Below are positions 1-8,684 of a stretch of DNA of 64,000 bases, one piece after another. The notes below the pieces were generated by a model. That model saw only the letters and a list, made by a program, of their open reading frames with translations. It did no database searches and was not told where the DNA came from. This DNA is from Capsulimonadaceae bacterium (lineage in GTDB: Bacteria > Armatimonadota > Armatimonadia > Armatimonadales > Capsulimonadaceae). How positions within the stretch are numbered: the first letter of the stretch is position 1; each line of letters begins with the position of its first letter. The position numbers and the translations under genes were made by a program. The DNA is taken from positions 186,001-250,000 of the forward strand of contig JARLGU010000015.1 of the NCBI GenBank assembly GCA_031292625.1, read 5' to 3'.

Positions 1-55
1 GAACGACTGGGAAGGTATCGGTTCCGTACTATTAGTTGAACGAGAATTGGTAGGG

Positions 56-853
56 CTATCGCGCGCCGCAGGCTTGTAGACAGGCCTGCATGTGCCCGCG
101 CGATTCGGCCGCGATTACGCAGCACTGTTCGAGCGAGTACTCCTTTGCTCCAATCACTTCCAGGTCGACCGGTCCGGTGTAGCCGGCTTCGTGGAGCACG
201 CGAAGGTAACCCAGAAGATCGATGTCGCCGCGGCCGTTCGCCTGCATTTCCGGCTTGCCGGGACCCTGCTGGCTACCCTTGCAGTCGCGGATATGGACGT
301 GTTTGACGCGAGAGACGACGGCGTGCAGGGCTTCTACCGGGTTTTCGCCAGCACGGTGGATATGCGAAGGGTCCATGTCGATGCCTAGGTGAGGCGACGA
401 GATCTCCTTCATGACGCGCAATGTCGTCGGCGTGTTGAAGATGGCCGCGCCGACGTGCGCCTTGACGCAAAGCGTCACGCCGTATCGGCCAGCCATGTCT
501 GCAAGCTTGCCGAGCGAGTCGATGCTTGCGACGAGGGTTGCCTCTTCGCCGCTCTTGCCGCCTGGGCCGCAGTTGATTATCGGAATGCCGATTTCGACAG
601 CGGCCTGGAATGCTGCTTCCATTATTGCGGGGTCTTGCGACGGCTGCTCCATCGCGAGGAGTTCGAGGCCGTAGTCGGCGCTGAGCTTCTTGATCGTGGG
701 CGCGATCTCGCGCCATCGATCGATGACAAGGTGTTCGCTCATGCCTCCGATTGCCGAAAGCTCGATGCCGTCGTATCCGGCCATTGCCAGATGCTTAAAG
801 GCTGCTTCGAGGTCATATCCGCCGAATAGGACGGAATTAGCTCCTAACTTCAT
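56..853 (-). CDS. Sugar phosphate isomerase/epimerase (xylose isomerase-like TIM barrel)
   Basis: This 265-residue protein has the pattern of the AP endonuclease 2/xylose isomerase-like TIM-barrel superfamily. Its N-terminus (MKLGANSVLFGG) is followed by the GYDGIELSA motif near residue 30, and metal-ligand-like segments VKAHVG, GIDMDPSHIHRAG and VKHVHIRDCKG lie between about residues 130 and 195. Family members interconvert sugars, sugar acids or inosose, using a divalent metal; the substrate here cannot be told. The ATG has a GGAGAG ribosome binding site just upstream. It lies 28 bases downstream of the sulfotransferase-like gene on the same strand, so the two are probably co-transcribed. 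A second family member lies at 8685-9479. Cytoplasmic, with no signal peptide. Confidence 0.85.
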   Translation of the reverse strand: MKLGANSVLFGGYDLEAAFKHLAMAGYDGIELSAIGGMSEHLVIDRWREIAPTIKKLSADYGLELLAMEQPSQDPAIMEAAFQAAVEIGIPIINCGPGGKSGEEATLVASIDSLGKLADMAGRYGVTLCVKAHVGAAIFNTPTTLRVMKEISSPHLGIDMDPSHIHRAGENPVEALHAVVSRVKHVHIRDCKGSQQGPGKPEMQANGRGDIDLLGYLRVLHEAGYTGPVDLEVIGAKEYSLEQCCVIAAESRGHMQACLQACGAR

Positions 854-881
854 TGTCTCTCCTTATTTTATATGTGCCGCG

Positions 882-1640
882 TCAGCGGCTTGAAATCGTC
901 TGGTGATTGAAATCGTGCGAAACAGGGACAGCGTCTAACGGGTAGTACGCGTCCCTCGGCAAAAAATCGAAATCGACCTTCTCTTCGGAGACGCGCCAGC
1001 GGCCGACCGAATCGGGGCGAACCTCTATTCGGGCGAGCGGAACGCCCGTAAACTCCTCAAGGCGGCTCAGCGTTTCCTCTTGGTGAAGGACAAAATCCTC
1101 AAAGCGGACATCGGTCCGGTATTGCGGCGGCGGCGTCGCTTGCATAATCTGATGCTGGTATTGCCAGCTGATTGCGCGACGGCGAAGCAGGTCGTCCGTA
1201 TGGTTGTAGGGCACGCCAAAGTCCGCGAGATCGTCGGTGACGTGACTTCCGAGGATCGAGTCGCGCGGGTCTCGCGACCAGTAGATGTAGTGAATCTCGG
1301 GGAATAGGCGGACGATCCACGGCAGGATGAGAGTCGTCTCTGGGAGCTTCCAACCCTTTCGGCCGGAAGCGTTGTCTAGCACGGACCGCAGGTAAGACTC
1401 GACGAGACGGGTGAACGCCGGATCGATGGGCATTGTGTGCAGCTGGGTAAAATCCCAATGCACTCCGCCGAGGTGCACGACGTGCCTAGCCATAACGCGA
1501 CAGGCTTCGTAAAGGTCGTCCGGCGGGACAAGATCGCCGGAATTGTTGATTTCGGCCCCCATGAAGAAACCGCTTGCGGTGAGGGTATGCGATATCGCTC
1601 TGGTGCCCGAATGTCCGCGTCCGATGACGGTAATAATCAT
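882..1640 (-). CDS. Sulfotransferase-like P-loop protein
   Basis: The 252-residue product starts MIITVIGRGHSGT. This Gly-rich turn at residues 7-13 resembles the 5'-phosphosulfate-binding loop of PAPS-dependent sulfotransferases. A second family-like segment, YIYWSRDPRDSILGS, lies around residue 120 and resembles the 3'-phosphate-binding motif (RDPRD). The likely reaction is transfer of sulfate from PAPS to a carbohydrate or other acceptor, but the acceptor is unknown and the assignment rests on these two motifs. It is upstream of and probably co-transcribed with the isomerase gene at 56-853. It diverges from the AraC regulator at 1783, so the 142-base gap holds both promoters. No clear Shine-Dalgarno is seen; a GAGG lies about 14 bases before the ATG. 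Confidence 0.7.
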   Translation of the reverse strand: MIITVIGRGHSGTRAISHTLTASGFFMGAEINNSGDLVPPDDLYEACRVMARHVVHLGGVHWDFTQLHTMPIDPAFTRLVESYLRSVLDNASGRKGWKLPETTLILPWIVRLFPEIHYIYWSRDPRDSILGSHVTDDLADFGVPYNHTDDLLRRRAISWQYQHQIMQATPPPQYRTDVRFEDFVLHQEETLSRLEEFTGVPLARIEVRPDSVGRWRVSEEKVDFDFLPRDAYYPLDAVPVSHDFNHQTISSR

Positions 1641-1782
1641 TGTGACGGTTAACCTCGCTGTTCTTGCGAATGTTGAGGTCCATTATGGAGGAGATCGCCT
1701 CAACGGTCCATAAATATCGGGTCAAGTATTAGCATAATATGGCCAAAGTCGCCATGGGCGCGGCTTTTGAGAGGATCGGCCG

Positions 1783-2655
1783 GTGAGTTTAATCATATCA
1801 GCTCCTACAACGGGCAACGGGACATTCTTCGAGGCGCTCCCGCTTAACGTCATTCATATACAACATCATGGAAACACGCGGTTGCATCAACATACGTTTT
1901 CCGAGATGGTCATCATACTTCAGGGCAGCGGAGTGCACATCAGTCCGGGCGGAGAGCATCCGATTGCGGCAGGCGATGTTTTCATCGTTCATGAAGGCCA
2001 GCCGCATGGCTATCGAAATTCTTCGTCCATGGATCTCGTAAACATTCTCTTCCTGATGGACAAGCTCGCGTTATCCCTGCGCGATATCGAGGACATGCAG
2101 GGATTTAACGCCCTCATTTCCGATCGGCGGCCGCGTTCCCCAGGCGTTTTCGACAGCCGGGTTCGCCTGTCCGCGGAGCGGCTTGGACGCGTTGCGGACC
2201 GGATCAACGAGATGATCGTCGAACAAAAGACGCGTCCGGCAGGATGGAAGTTTGCGATGGTCGCCCAGTTTATGTTGATCATAACGGAGCTTTGTCGCGC
2301 GCATTCGGAACGCGACAACCCAGCGATGCGCGCTCTGACCCGGCTCTCGGGCGTGATCGGATACATACACGCTCATTACGCCGAAGACTTGACTCTCGAT
2401 GACCTCGCCGGGGTCGCGAGCATGTCGAGGCGCACGTTGACGCGGGAGTTTCGCAACGCTCTTGGGGTATCCCCGATCGACTACCTGATCCGTGAACGTA
2501 TTAACCGCGCAATGGACTTGCTTCGATCGGGCGATATGACCGTCACCGAGGCGGCGTACCTCGTCGGGTTTCAGGACAGCAACTACTTTACGCGGCAGTT
2601 CAGGGCGCTTGTCGGCTGCAGTCCGCGCGACGCGAGAAAGCTGAGCGTCTTGTGA
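1783..2655 (+). CDS. AraC family transcriptional regulator (cupin plus HTH)
   Basis: The protein has 290 residues with a GTG start, preceded by GAGAGGA at a suitable distance. Residues about 20-90 form an AraC-type cupin with His-rich strands (HIQHHGNTRLHQHTF), the usual sugar-sensing domain. Residues about 190-290 hold two helix-turn-helix motifs, including LTLDDLAGVASMSRRTLTREF and the family signature VGFQDSNYFTRQFRALVGCSPRD. The architecture is like RhaS/RhaR. It diverges from the sulfotransferase-isomerase pair and converges with the beta-mannosidase gene, leaving 33 bases between the stops. It may control the divergent pair or the mannosidase, but the effector is unknown. Confidence 0.9.
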   Translation: MSLIISAPTTGNGTFFEALPLNVIHIQHHGNTRLHQHTFSEMVIILQGSGVHISPGGEHPIAAGDVFIVHEGQPHGYRNSSSMDLVNILFLMDKLALSLRDIEDMQGFNALISDRRPRSPGVFDSRVRLSAERLGRVADRINEMIVEQKTRPAGWKFAMVAQFMLIITELCRAHSERDNPAMRALTRLSGVIGYIHAHYAEDLTLDDLAGVASMSRRTLTREFRNALGVSPIDYLIRERINRAMDLLRSGDMTVTEAAYLVGFQDSNYFTRQFRALVGCSPRDARKLSVL

Positions 2656-2688
2656 ACGGGCATCTCACGGATAGGGATATTGCGTTGC

Positions 2689-5196
2689 TTACCTGACCGT
2701 TGGGAGTTCCTGCGAACACATATTGCCGGCGTAGAGTATTTTCGGCGGCGACGTTCCGCACCACGGGAGTTCGTAGGGCATTTCGGGATAGAGATCGAAG
2801 AAATTGTCGGGCAGGCGCTCTTCGCCATTGAGATCGAGGCAGACCCCGAGGACGAATGCGCTGCTGTCGAAGATCGCTTTCTCGCCTTCCAGTCGAACAC
2901 GGACATTTGCCTTCTCTAGGGCGAGATCCTTAAGGAATGGGAGAAACAAGCGGTTTCGCGAGATCAATTGGCCGTCTCGCGATAGGATGGCAAATGCGCC
3001 CGTCTTGGTCGCCGCAGGATCACACTGGCGCCAGTCGCGACGTGGGAATGCCGCGATGCGGGTAGACGCGTTTGCCGCAAGCTCGACGTGAGCCGTTACA
3101 TCCAGAGGATAGCCGCCACGAGTGTTGAATATCCCGTACCGCAACTCACCGCTGATCGGATGGCTTCCGTCATTGATACCGAAGACTACGACGTCGTCAC
3201 CGTCCTCGGCCACGACGACGCTGACAGGCTGAAAGGCGCGGCGCACGGGATGGAATGCCGGAGTGCGGCGAAGGTAGTAGTCGACTGTGGTCCAGCTTCG
3301 CGTCGCGGGCCAGGTGTCGTTGTACATCCAGAACACGGCTGACGCGGAATCGAACATTCGCCGTCTGAAATTGTCGCAGTATTCGCGCAATCCCTCGCCT
3401 TGAACCAGGCCAGCCCAGTACGCAAATTCTTCTATGTCAAGCTTGGTGTCGTCCTTGCCTACCCATTGGCGTATTATCGAATCGGCGCCGCTCGGGTCTC
3501 CATAGGATGCAATGGAATTGTCGTGTGTCATCCAAGCAAAGGAATGAATGCGCCGCTGTCCTTCGGGCAGGCAAGCAAGCATGGTCGGCAGGCTTGTGGG
3601 GCCTAATATGCCGCCTTCGTTTGGAAAGCGGCAATCCATTTTGCGATAATCGCGGAAGTCCGTATTAGCGAATCCGACACTCCACGGATGCTGATCGCCG
3701 ACGTTATTGGCGTTAGGATTCACAACGCCGGGAGAAAAGGGCGAACTCGCCTGGTAGTATCGGGTTGGGTCTTCTTGATCGAGCAGGCGTGGAATCGTTA
3801 AATGAAAGAAGGAGTAATCCGGATATACGATTCCCTTATCGAACCCCCAATCCCAGTTGCCCCATTCCATTTCATTGTTGCCGCACCATATGGCGAGGCT
3901 TGCGTGGGATGCCAGACGTCGAATGTGATAGACCGCCTCCGCCTTGACGTTTTCGTGAAAGGCTTCGTCGGTCATCGGGTACTTCTTGCAGGCGAAAATG
4001 AACTCTTGCCAAACGAGGATGCCTTTCTCGTCGCACATATCGTAGAAGCTGTCAGCTTCGTAAAGACCTCCGCCCCAGACGCGCAGCATGTTGAAATTGG
4101 ATTCGAGCGCGAGGTCTGTCAGCTTATCGTAGCGTTCGCTATCGATGCGGGAAAAGATCATGTCCGCTGGAACAAAATTGCCGCCTTTGGCAAAGATCTT
4201 CTTGCCGTTGACCTCGATGACGAAATAGCGGCCCCCTTTTGGGTGCGGATCCTGTAGAACCTTGATGTTGCGGAAACCGATCCGCGCTTGAGTGGTTCCT
4301 AATTGAGCTCCGTCAACCTCCAACTCGGCAACGACTTCGTAGAGGGGCTGTGCCCCATGACCGACCGGCCACCAGAGCTCCGGATGATCGATCTCAATGC
4401 GAATTTCATAAGGATGAAGTCCAGGCTTGATATCGATTCGATTCGTTGCGACCGCCTCGCCGACTCGAACGCGTAGGAGGCCTGACTTTGTTTCTGGCTC
4501 AAACCCCTCTATAAACTGTCTGACCCGCACCCATCCTCGCTGCAGATCATCGGAGGCTTCGGCCAACGGAACAAGGCGATCGACGCGAGCAGGGGCATCG
4601 GTCCACTCCACGCACACCGATCCCGTGATCCCAACGTTTAGAAGACGCGGGGCCCAATCCCAACCGAACGAGCTCTGTGGCTTGCGCAGCCATTGCGGCT
4701 TAGTCAGGCGGTGATCGAGGTTTGCGCTGTATGGCGTCGTCGGCTTATCGGCAACGTCGTGCAGACCCGACTCGATGTGCACGATCAGGGTATTCTTGCC
4801 AATCGCGGCTTTTCCCGTTACCTCGAATCGACAGGGCGTAAAGCTGTTAGCGTGGCGGCCGATTTCTTCGCCATTGAATCTTATGGACGCCGCGAGATCG
4901 AGACCATCGAAGTGCAGCCAGCACCTGCCGTTGAGTGCGTCTGGCGGCAGATCAAAGTCCAGCCGGTACGTCCAATAGAACTCCTCAACCCAGCGGGCCT
5001 TCAGGACGTTCGTTCCGACGTAAGGATCGTCGATTAGGCCAAGGCGCCATAAATCGAGGTGAATTTCGCCAGGTACGCAGGCATCGATCCATCGGTCGTA
5101 GTTTGGCGAAGCGATTTCGGCGTTTGACAACTGACTGCCGCGCTGCGCGTCCATCCATCGTAGTTTCCACGTTCCGTCCAAACTCAATTTCTTCAT
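2689..5196 (-). CDS. Beta-mannosidase, glycoside hydrolase family 2
   Basis: The product is 835 residues from the ATG at 5196. An upstream in-frame extension exists, but only 5196 gives the usual beginning MKKLSLDGTWKLRW with AAAGGA about 11 bases upstream. The GH2 order is visible: a jelly-roll sugar-binding domain (DDPYVGTNVLKARWVEEFYW near residue 60), an immunoglobulin-like domain, then the TIM barrel. The barrel holds the acid/base segment WCGNNEMEWGNW and a probable nucleophile region LDIEEFAYW. The family removes terminal beta-mannose from mannan oligosaccharides or glycoproteins. No signal peptide is seen, so it probably acts in the cytoplasm on imported oligosaccharides. The promoter region carries a LacI-type palindrome. 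Together with the GH38 alpha-mannosidase at 48318 this suggests mannoside use. Confidence 0.9.
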   Translation of the reverse strand: MKKLSLDGTWKLRWMDAQRGSQLSNAEIASPNYDRWIDACVPGEIHLDLWRLGLIDDPYVGTNVLKARWVEEFYWTYRLDFDLPPDALNGRCWLHFDGLDLAASIRFNGEEIGRHANSFTPCRFEVTGKAAIGKNTLIVHIESGLHDVADKPTTPYSANLDHRLTKPQWLRKPQSSFGWDWAPRLLNVGITGSVCVEWTDAPARVDRLVPLAEASDDLQRGWVRVRQFIEGFEPETKSGLLRVRVGEAVATNRIDIKPGLHPYEIRIEIDHPELWWPVGHGAQPLYEVVAELEVDGAQLGTTQARIGFRNIKVLQDPHPKGGRYFVIEVNGKKIFAKGGNFVPADMIFSRIDSERYDKLTDLALESNFNMLRVWGGGLYEADSFYDMCDEKGILVWQEFIFACKKYPMTDEAFHENVKAEAVYHIRRLASHASLAIWCGNNEMEWGNWDWGFDKGIVYPDYSFFHLTIPRLLDQEDPTRYYQASSPFSPGVVNPNANNVGDQHPWSVGFANTDFRDYRKMDCRFPNEGGILGPTSLPTMLACLPEGQRRIHSFAWMTHDNSIASYGDPSGADSIIRQWVGKDDTKLDIEEFAYWAGLVQGEGLREYCDNFRRRMFDSASAVFWMYNDTWPATRSWTTVDYYLRRTPAFHPVRRAFQPVSVVVAEDGDDVVVFGINDGSHPISGELRYGIFNTRGGYPLDVTAHVELAANASTRIAAFPRRDWRQCDPAATKTGAFAILSRDGQLISRNRLFLPFLKDLALEKANVRVRLEGEKAIFDSSAFVLGVCLDLNGEERLPDNFFDLYPEMPYELPWCGTSPPKILYAGNMCSQELPTVR

Positions 5197-5299
5197 GAGG
5201 TATCTCATCCTTTTTGAAAGGGGTACGACCGCGCCGCTCGCTGAAAATCGCATCTCGGTTGTAGAGAGAATATCGCCTTGCTCGTCGTATCTACGCCGA

Positions 5300-5330
5300 A
5301 TTATACTGTAATCGATGATCGAGTCCGCAA
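5300..5330 (-). promoter_or_regulatory. Candidate promoter of the beta-mannosidase gene
   Basis: On the minus strand a perfect -10 hexamer TATAAT (plus-strand 5300-5305) is preceded by TTGCGG (5325-5330) with a 19-base spacer, longer than ideal. An imperfect operator-like sequence TGTAATCGATGATC (5307-5320) sits inside the spacer. Confidence 0.5.
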
Positions 5331-5346
5331 GTTTACGCTAATATAT

Positions 5347-5360
5347 TGAAATCGATTTCA
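5347..5360. promoter_or_regulatory. Perfect LacI-type palindromic operator
   Basis: TGAAATCGATTTCA is a 14-base perfect palindrome with a central CG, the form typical of LacI/GalR family operators. It lies about 150 bases upstream of the beta-mannosidase start and just upstream of its candidate promoter. A degenerate second copy lies at 5307-5320. No full LacI gene is in the immediate surroundings; a partial LacI-type gene lies at the far right edge of the window. Confidence 0.6.
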
Positions 5361-5431
5361 TGCAATTTAATCATCTGCCGGTTGAACCGGCCGGCACCGC
5401 CAACATTCTGCCAAGATCAGTTGCTTTGAGA

Positions 5432-6304
5432 CTAGCTGTGTTTCCGGATGTCCCGCGGCCGGACGCCGAATCGGGCCTTGAACTGCTTCGAGAAGTGGAA
5501 CGGATCATCGTATCCGACCTCGCGCGCGACATCGGCGACGGCTTTGTTGCCGTCGCGCAGCAGATAGGAGGCGGCGTGGAGACGAAGCTGAATGTGGTAC
5601 TCGATTGGCGAGACGCCAAACCAGCGTTTGAATTCGGCGCTAAAATGAGACGGCGACATGTTGACGCGTCGGGCCATGCAGGCGAGCGTAAGCGGCTCCT
5701 GGATGTTTTCGCCAAGCGAGTGGCGAAGCGCTAGGAGCTGCGCCGGCGGCGCGGGGACCTCTCCTGCTATCTGCCGTTCGATATCGGCGAGGAGGCTTGT
5801 CAGTGCGTTGATCGCAATTCGTTCACTCGGCGTTCCGTGTTCGGTTACTTCGCGATAGATTTCCAAAAGGTAATGGTTGACGATACCGGGGTTGCTCAGC
5901 GTAAACGGCGTATCGATTGGAACGTTCGCGGCGGCGAGCGCGTCTGCAACCGCGTCGCCGTCGCAGTGCATCCACGAATGCCGGTAGGGTGCGTTGGGGT
6001 TGCCGTAATACTGAGGCTGTCCGGGCTTCCAAATGATCATCGTATTGGCTGGCCAAGGCGCTGGAGCGGGAGGAGCCCGGATATAGGCCGGATCCAAATA
6101 GATCATCAGCAGGAAGTCGCCGGTGCCGTTTGGTCGATTGCAGACGACGGGCCTCATTGGTTCCGAGATGCCAAGGCCGTTGATTGACAGCGTTGGGCTG
6201 TTGATGGCTGGCGGTAGAAAGAAATGCTTGATTGATTGCATGGCGACCGTAAGATATTCCAGATTTGCGATAGAATGCTCCATTGGCGTACGGAACTCCT
6301 GCAT
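5432..6304 (-). CDS. AraC family transcriptional regulator
   Basis: The product is about 290 residues if the ATG at 6304 is used. A second ATG at 6283 has AGGAG 12 bases upstream and is equally possible. The N-terminal half is an AraC-type cupin: the segment around YYGNPNAPYRHSWMHCDGD carries the His/Asp pattern of the sugar-binding arm. The C-terminal 100 residues contain two helix-turn-helix motifs, ending with the signature VGYDDPFHFSKQFKARFGVRPRDIR. It is transcribed divergently from the tandem GH172 genes with under 50 bases between starts, so it is the obvious candidate regulator of those genes. Its inducer is unknown. Confidence 0.88.
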   Translation of the reverse strand: MQEFRTPMEHSIANLEYLTVAMQSIKHFFLPPAINSPTLSINGLGISEPMRPVVCNRPNGTGDFLLMIYLDPAYIRAPPAPAPWPANTMIIWKPGQPQYYGNPNAPYRHSWMHCDGDAVADALAAANVPIDTPFTLSNPGIVNHYLLEIYREVTEHGTPSERIAINALTSLLADIERQIAGEVPAPPAQLLALRHSLGENIQEPLTLACMARRVNMSPSHFSAEFKRWFGVSPIEYHIQLRLHAASYLLRDGNKAVADVAREVGYDDPFHFSKQFKARFGVRPRDIRKHS

Positions 6305-6347
6305 GGTAATCTTGAAAGGCCAGCTCAGATTGTAAAGGAGATTGCTA

Positions 6348-7451
6348 ATGACGGGAATTGCACATCTTGGAGGCGGGCTAGGAACCATCGACCGCCTTTC
6401 GACGGCGAAGACGCGCCTCATTACGGCGGAAAATGTCTACGGAGCAAAAGGGCAGGGCGGCAAGGCCGATCTTACCAAGGAGCCTCAAGCGGACGTCGAG
6501 AAGATCGGTCAGCATTGGGATGGGCCGAACACGTGCGCTCGTGAACTGGGAACGAAATGGAAGGTTCGTCCGTGCATCACGCTCCTTGCGGAGTCGACGA
6601 CGACGATCGCGGATATAGATGGTCCCGGCGCGTTTCAGCACATTTGGATCACCGTGGATCCAAAGCGCTATCGCGACCTCGTGCTTCGCATCTATTGGGA
6701 CGACGAGGCCACCCCAAGCGTCGAATCTCCGTTGGGCGATTTTTTCTGCAATGGATTTTGCACGCGGGTGAACATTCTTTCGTTGCCGATCAATGTCAAT
6801 CCGAGCGGCGGCTTCAATTGCTATTTTCCAATGCCGTTTCGCAAGCATGCTAGGGTTACGATCGAGAATCGACTTGGGGCGAATGTCGGCGGTTTCTTTT
6901 ATGCGATCACAGTGGCGCTTGGAGATGTCGCAGATGATTCCGCGTACTTTCACGCGCAATTCCGGCGAACGAATCCGTTGCCGTATGGCGAGGATTACGT
7001 GCTTCTCGATGGCGTAAAGGGCCAGGGGCAATATGTCGGCACGTATATGGCGTGGCAACAGAACAACGCTGGCTGGTGGGGCGAGGGCGAGATCAAGTTT
7101 TTCCTCGATGGCGACGGCGAATTTCCGACGCTGGCCGGGACCGGCACCGAGGATTACTTTGGCGGCGCCTGGGGCTTTGGATCGAACTTCTCCGCGCCGT
7201 TCCTGGGATATCCCCTTGGAGCGTGCGATAACCGGCCCGGCAATCGTCACGGGCTGTACCGGTTCCATATAATGGATCCTATCCGGTTCGAGGCGGAACT
7301 CAAGGTGACCATGCAGGCGATCGGGTGGCGCGGCGAAGGGCGGTATCTGCCGTTGCAAGACGACATTGCATCGGTGGCGTACTGGTACCAGACGGAGCCT
7401 CACGCGCCGTTCGCTCCGCTTGGGGACCGGAATGTGTTGGAAGTCATTTAG
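6348..7451 (+). CDS. GH172 (DUF2961) family protein, copy 1
   Basis: The product is 367 residues. I chose the ATG at 6348 over an in-frame TTG at 6342 because AAGGAG sits 7 bases upstream. The protein is full length for the DUF2961 family, now glycoside hydrolase family 172, whose characterised members act on fructofuranosides or arabinofuranosides. Family features include the IYWDD...PSVESPLGDFF segment near residue 120 and a Glu-rich region at about 245-270 (WWGEGEIKFF and GTGTEDYF) likely to hold the catalytic acids. There is no signal peptide, so it is probably cytoplasmic. It is followed 74 bases later by a close paralogue and diverges from an AraC regulator. The substrate cannot be told from sequence. 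Confidence 0.85.
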   Translation: MTGIAHLGGGLGTIDRLSTAKTRLITAENVYGAKGQGGKADLTKEPQADVEKIGQHWDGPNTCARELGTKWKVRPCITLLAESTTTIADIDGPGAFQHIWITVDPKRYRDLVLRIYWDDEATPSVESPLGDFFCNGFCTRVNILSLPINVNPSGGFNCYFPMPFRKHARVTIENRLGANVGGFFYAITVALGDVADDSAYFHAQFRRTNPLPYGEDYVLLDGVKGQGQYVGTYMAWQQNNAGWWGEGEIKFFLDGDGEFPTLAGTGTEDYFGGAWGFGSNFSAPFLGYPLGACDNRPGNRHGLYRFHIMDPIRFEAELKVTMQAIGWRGEGRYLPLQDDIASVAYWYQTEPHAPFAPLGDRNVLEVI

Positions 7452-7525
7452 CGCGCTGCGATGAGTGTTCATATGATTTTCCAGGTGTGGAAGTTTGAAA
7501 CGATTTGATAATGAGGAGAACATCG

Positions 7526-8614
7526 ATGACAGGTTTAGGCCTTGGCGCCATTGATCGGCTGTCGAATGCAAAGACGCGGCTGATTACGGCGGAGAACGTT
7601 TACGGAGAAAAAGGACAGGGCGGTCGCGCCGATCTTACCGATGAGCCACAAGCGGATGTGGCTCGAATTGGGCAGCTTTGGGAGGGACCGAACAAGTGCG
7701 CCCGCGATCTCGGCCAAAAGTGGAAGGTGAGACCCTGCATAACGCTGGCCGCTGGAAGTACGACAACCTTAGCGGATGTCAACGGTCCGGGCGCAATCCA
7801 GCACATATGGGTGACCGTGGACTCGAGGCGCTATCGCGACCTTATTCTCAGGATCTACTGGGACGGAGAAACTGTCCCAAGCGTCGAAGCTCCGCTAGGC
7901 GATTTTTTCTGCAACGGCTTTAACAAGCGCGCAAATATTCTCGCGCTGCCGATCAACGTTAACCCGAGCGGAGGCTTCAATTGCTATTTCCCGATGCCGT
8001 TTCGTAAGCATGCTCGCGTTACGATCGAAAACCGGCACGTCGAGAATGTCGGCGGCCTGTACTACGCGATTACGTTGGCTCTAGACTCGGTCGATGACGA
8101 TGCCGCCTATTTCCACGCACAGTTCCGAAGGACAAATCCCCTCCCATACGGTCAGGACTACGTCATCCTCGAAGGCGTTAAAGGGAAGGGCCATTATGTC
8201 GGCACGTATATGGCGTGGCAGCAGAACAACGCCGGCTGGTGGGGCGAGGGCGAAATCAAGTTCTTCTTAGATGGCGACGGCGAATTTCCGACGCTGGCCG
8301 GAACCGGCACCGAGGACTACTTCGGCGGCGCGTGGTGCTTCGGATCGAACTTCTCCGCGCCGTTCTTGGGCTATCCTCTCGGCGAGTGCGATAACCGGCC
8401 CGGCAACCGCCACGGGCTGTACCGGTTCCATATAATGGATCCTATCCGGTTCGAGGCGGACCTCAAGGTGACGATGCAGGCGATCGGATGGCGCAGCGAA
8501 GGGCGGTATCTGCCGTTGCAAGATGACATTGCATCTGTAGCGTACTGGTATCAGACGGAGCCTCACGCGCCGTTCGCCCGGCTTGGGGACCGGAATGCGC
8601 TGGAAGTCATTTAG
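7526..8614 (+). CDS. GH172 (DUF2961) family protein, copy 2
   Basis: The product is 362 residues. The ATG at 7526 is chosen because GAGGAG precedes it by 7 bases; the longer frame from 7505 would begin inside the leader. It is a tandem paralogue of the gene at 6348, with the same motifs (PSVEAPLGDFF, WWGEGEIKFF, GTGTEDYF). Differences concentrate in the first 230 residues, while the last third is almost identical in protein and partly in DNA: 50 bases at 8411-8460 match 7248-7297 exactly. This suggests recent duplication or gene conversion with a diverging N-terminal half. A strong terminator follows. The two copies may act on related substrates or form a hetero-oligomer (inference). Confidence 0.85.
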   Translation: MTGLGLGAIDRLSNAKTRLITAENVYGEKGQGGRADLTDEPQADVARIGQLWEGPNKCARDLGQKWKVRPCITLAAGSTTTLADVNGPGAIQHIWVTVDSRRYRDLILRIYWDGETVPSVEAPLGDFFCNGFNKRANILALPINVNPSGGFNCYFPMPFRKHARVTIENRHVENVGGLYYAITLALDSVDDDAAYFHAQFRRTNPLPYGQDYVILEGVKGKGHYVGTYMAWQQNNAGWWGEGEIKFFLDGDGEFPTLAGTGTEDYFGGAWCFGSNFSAPFLGYPLGECDNRPGNRHGLYRFHIMDPIRFEADLKVTMQAIGWRSEGRYLPLQDDIASVAYWYQTEPHAPFARLGDRNALEVI

Positions 8615-8630
8615 AGCTAGCCGTTCAAAC

Positions 8631-8669
8631 GAAGCCCCGCCCCCCGCTTTAAGGAGGGACCGGGGCTTC
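8631..8669. terminator. Hairpin terminator between the GH172 genes and the isomerase gene
   Basis: GAAGCCCCG (8631-8639) pairs with CGGGGCTTC (8661-8669). It lies between convergent stops at 8614 and 8685, so it can serve both strands. Confidence 0.7.
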
Positions 8670-8684
8670 GTAATTTGCGATAGC

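Noticed and set aside
6378-7571. 397-residue frame antisense to GH172 copy 1
   Set aside because: It is a shadow of a strongly supported coding frame, with unnatural composition and no start site.
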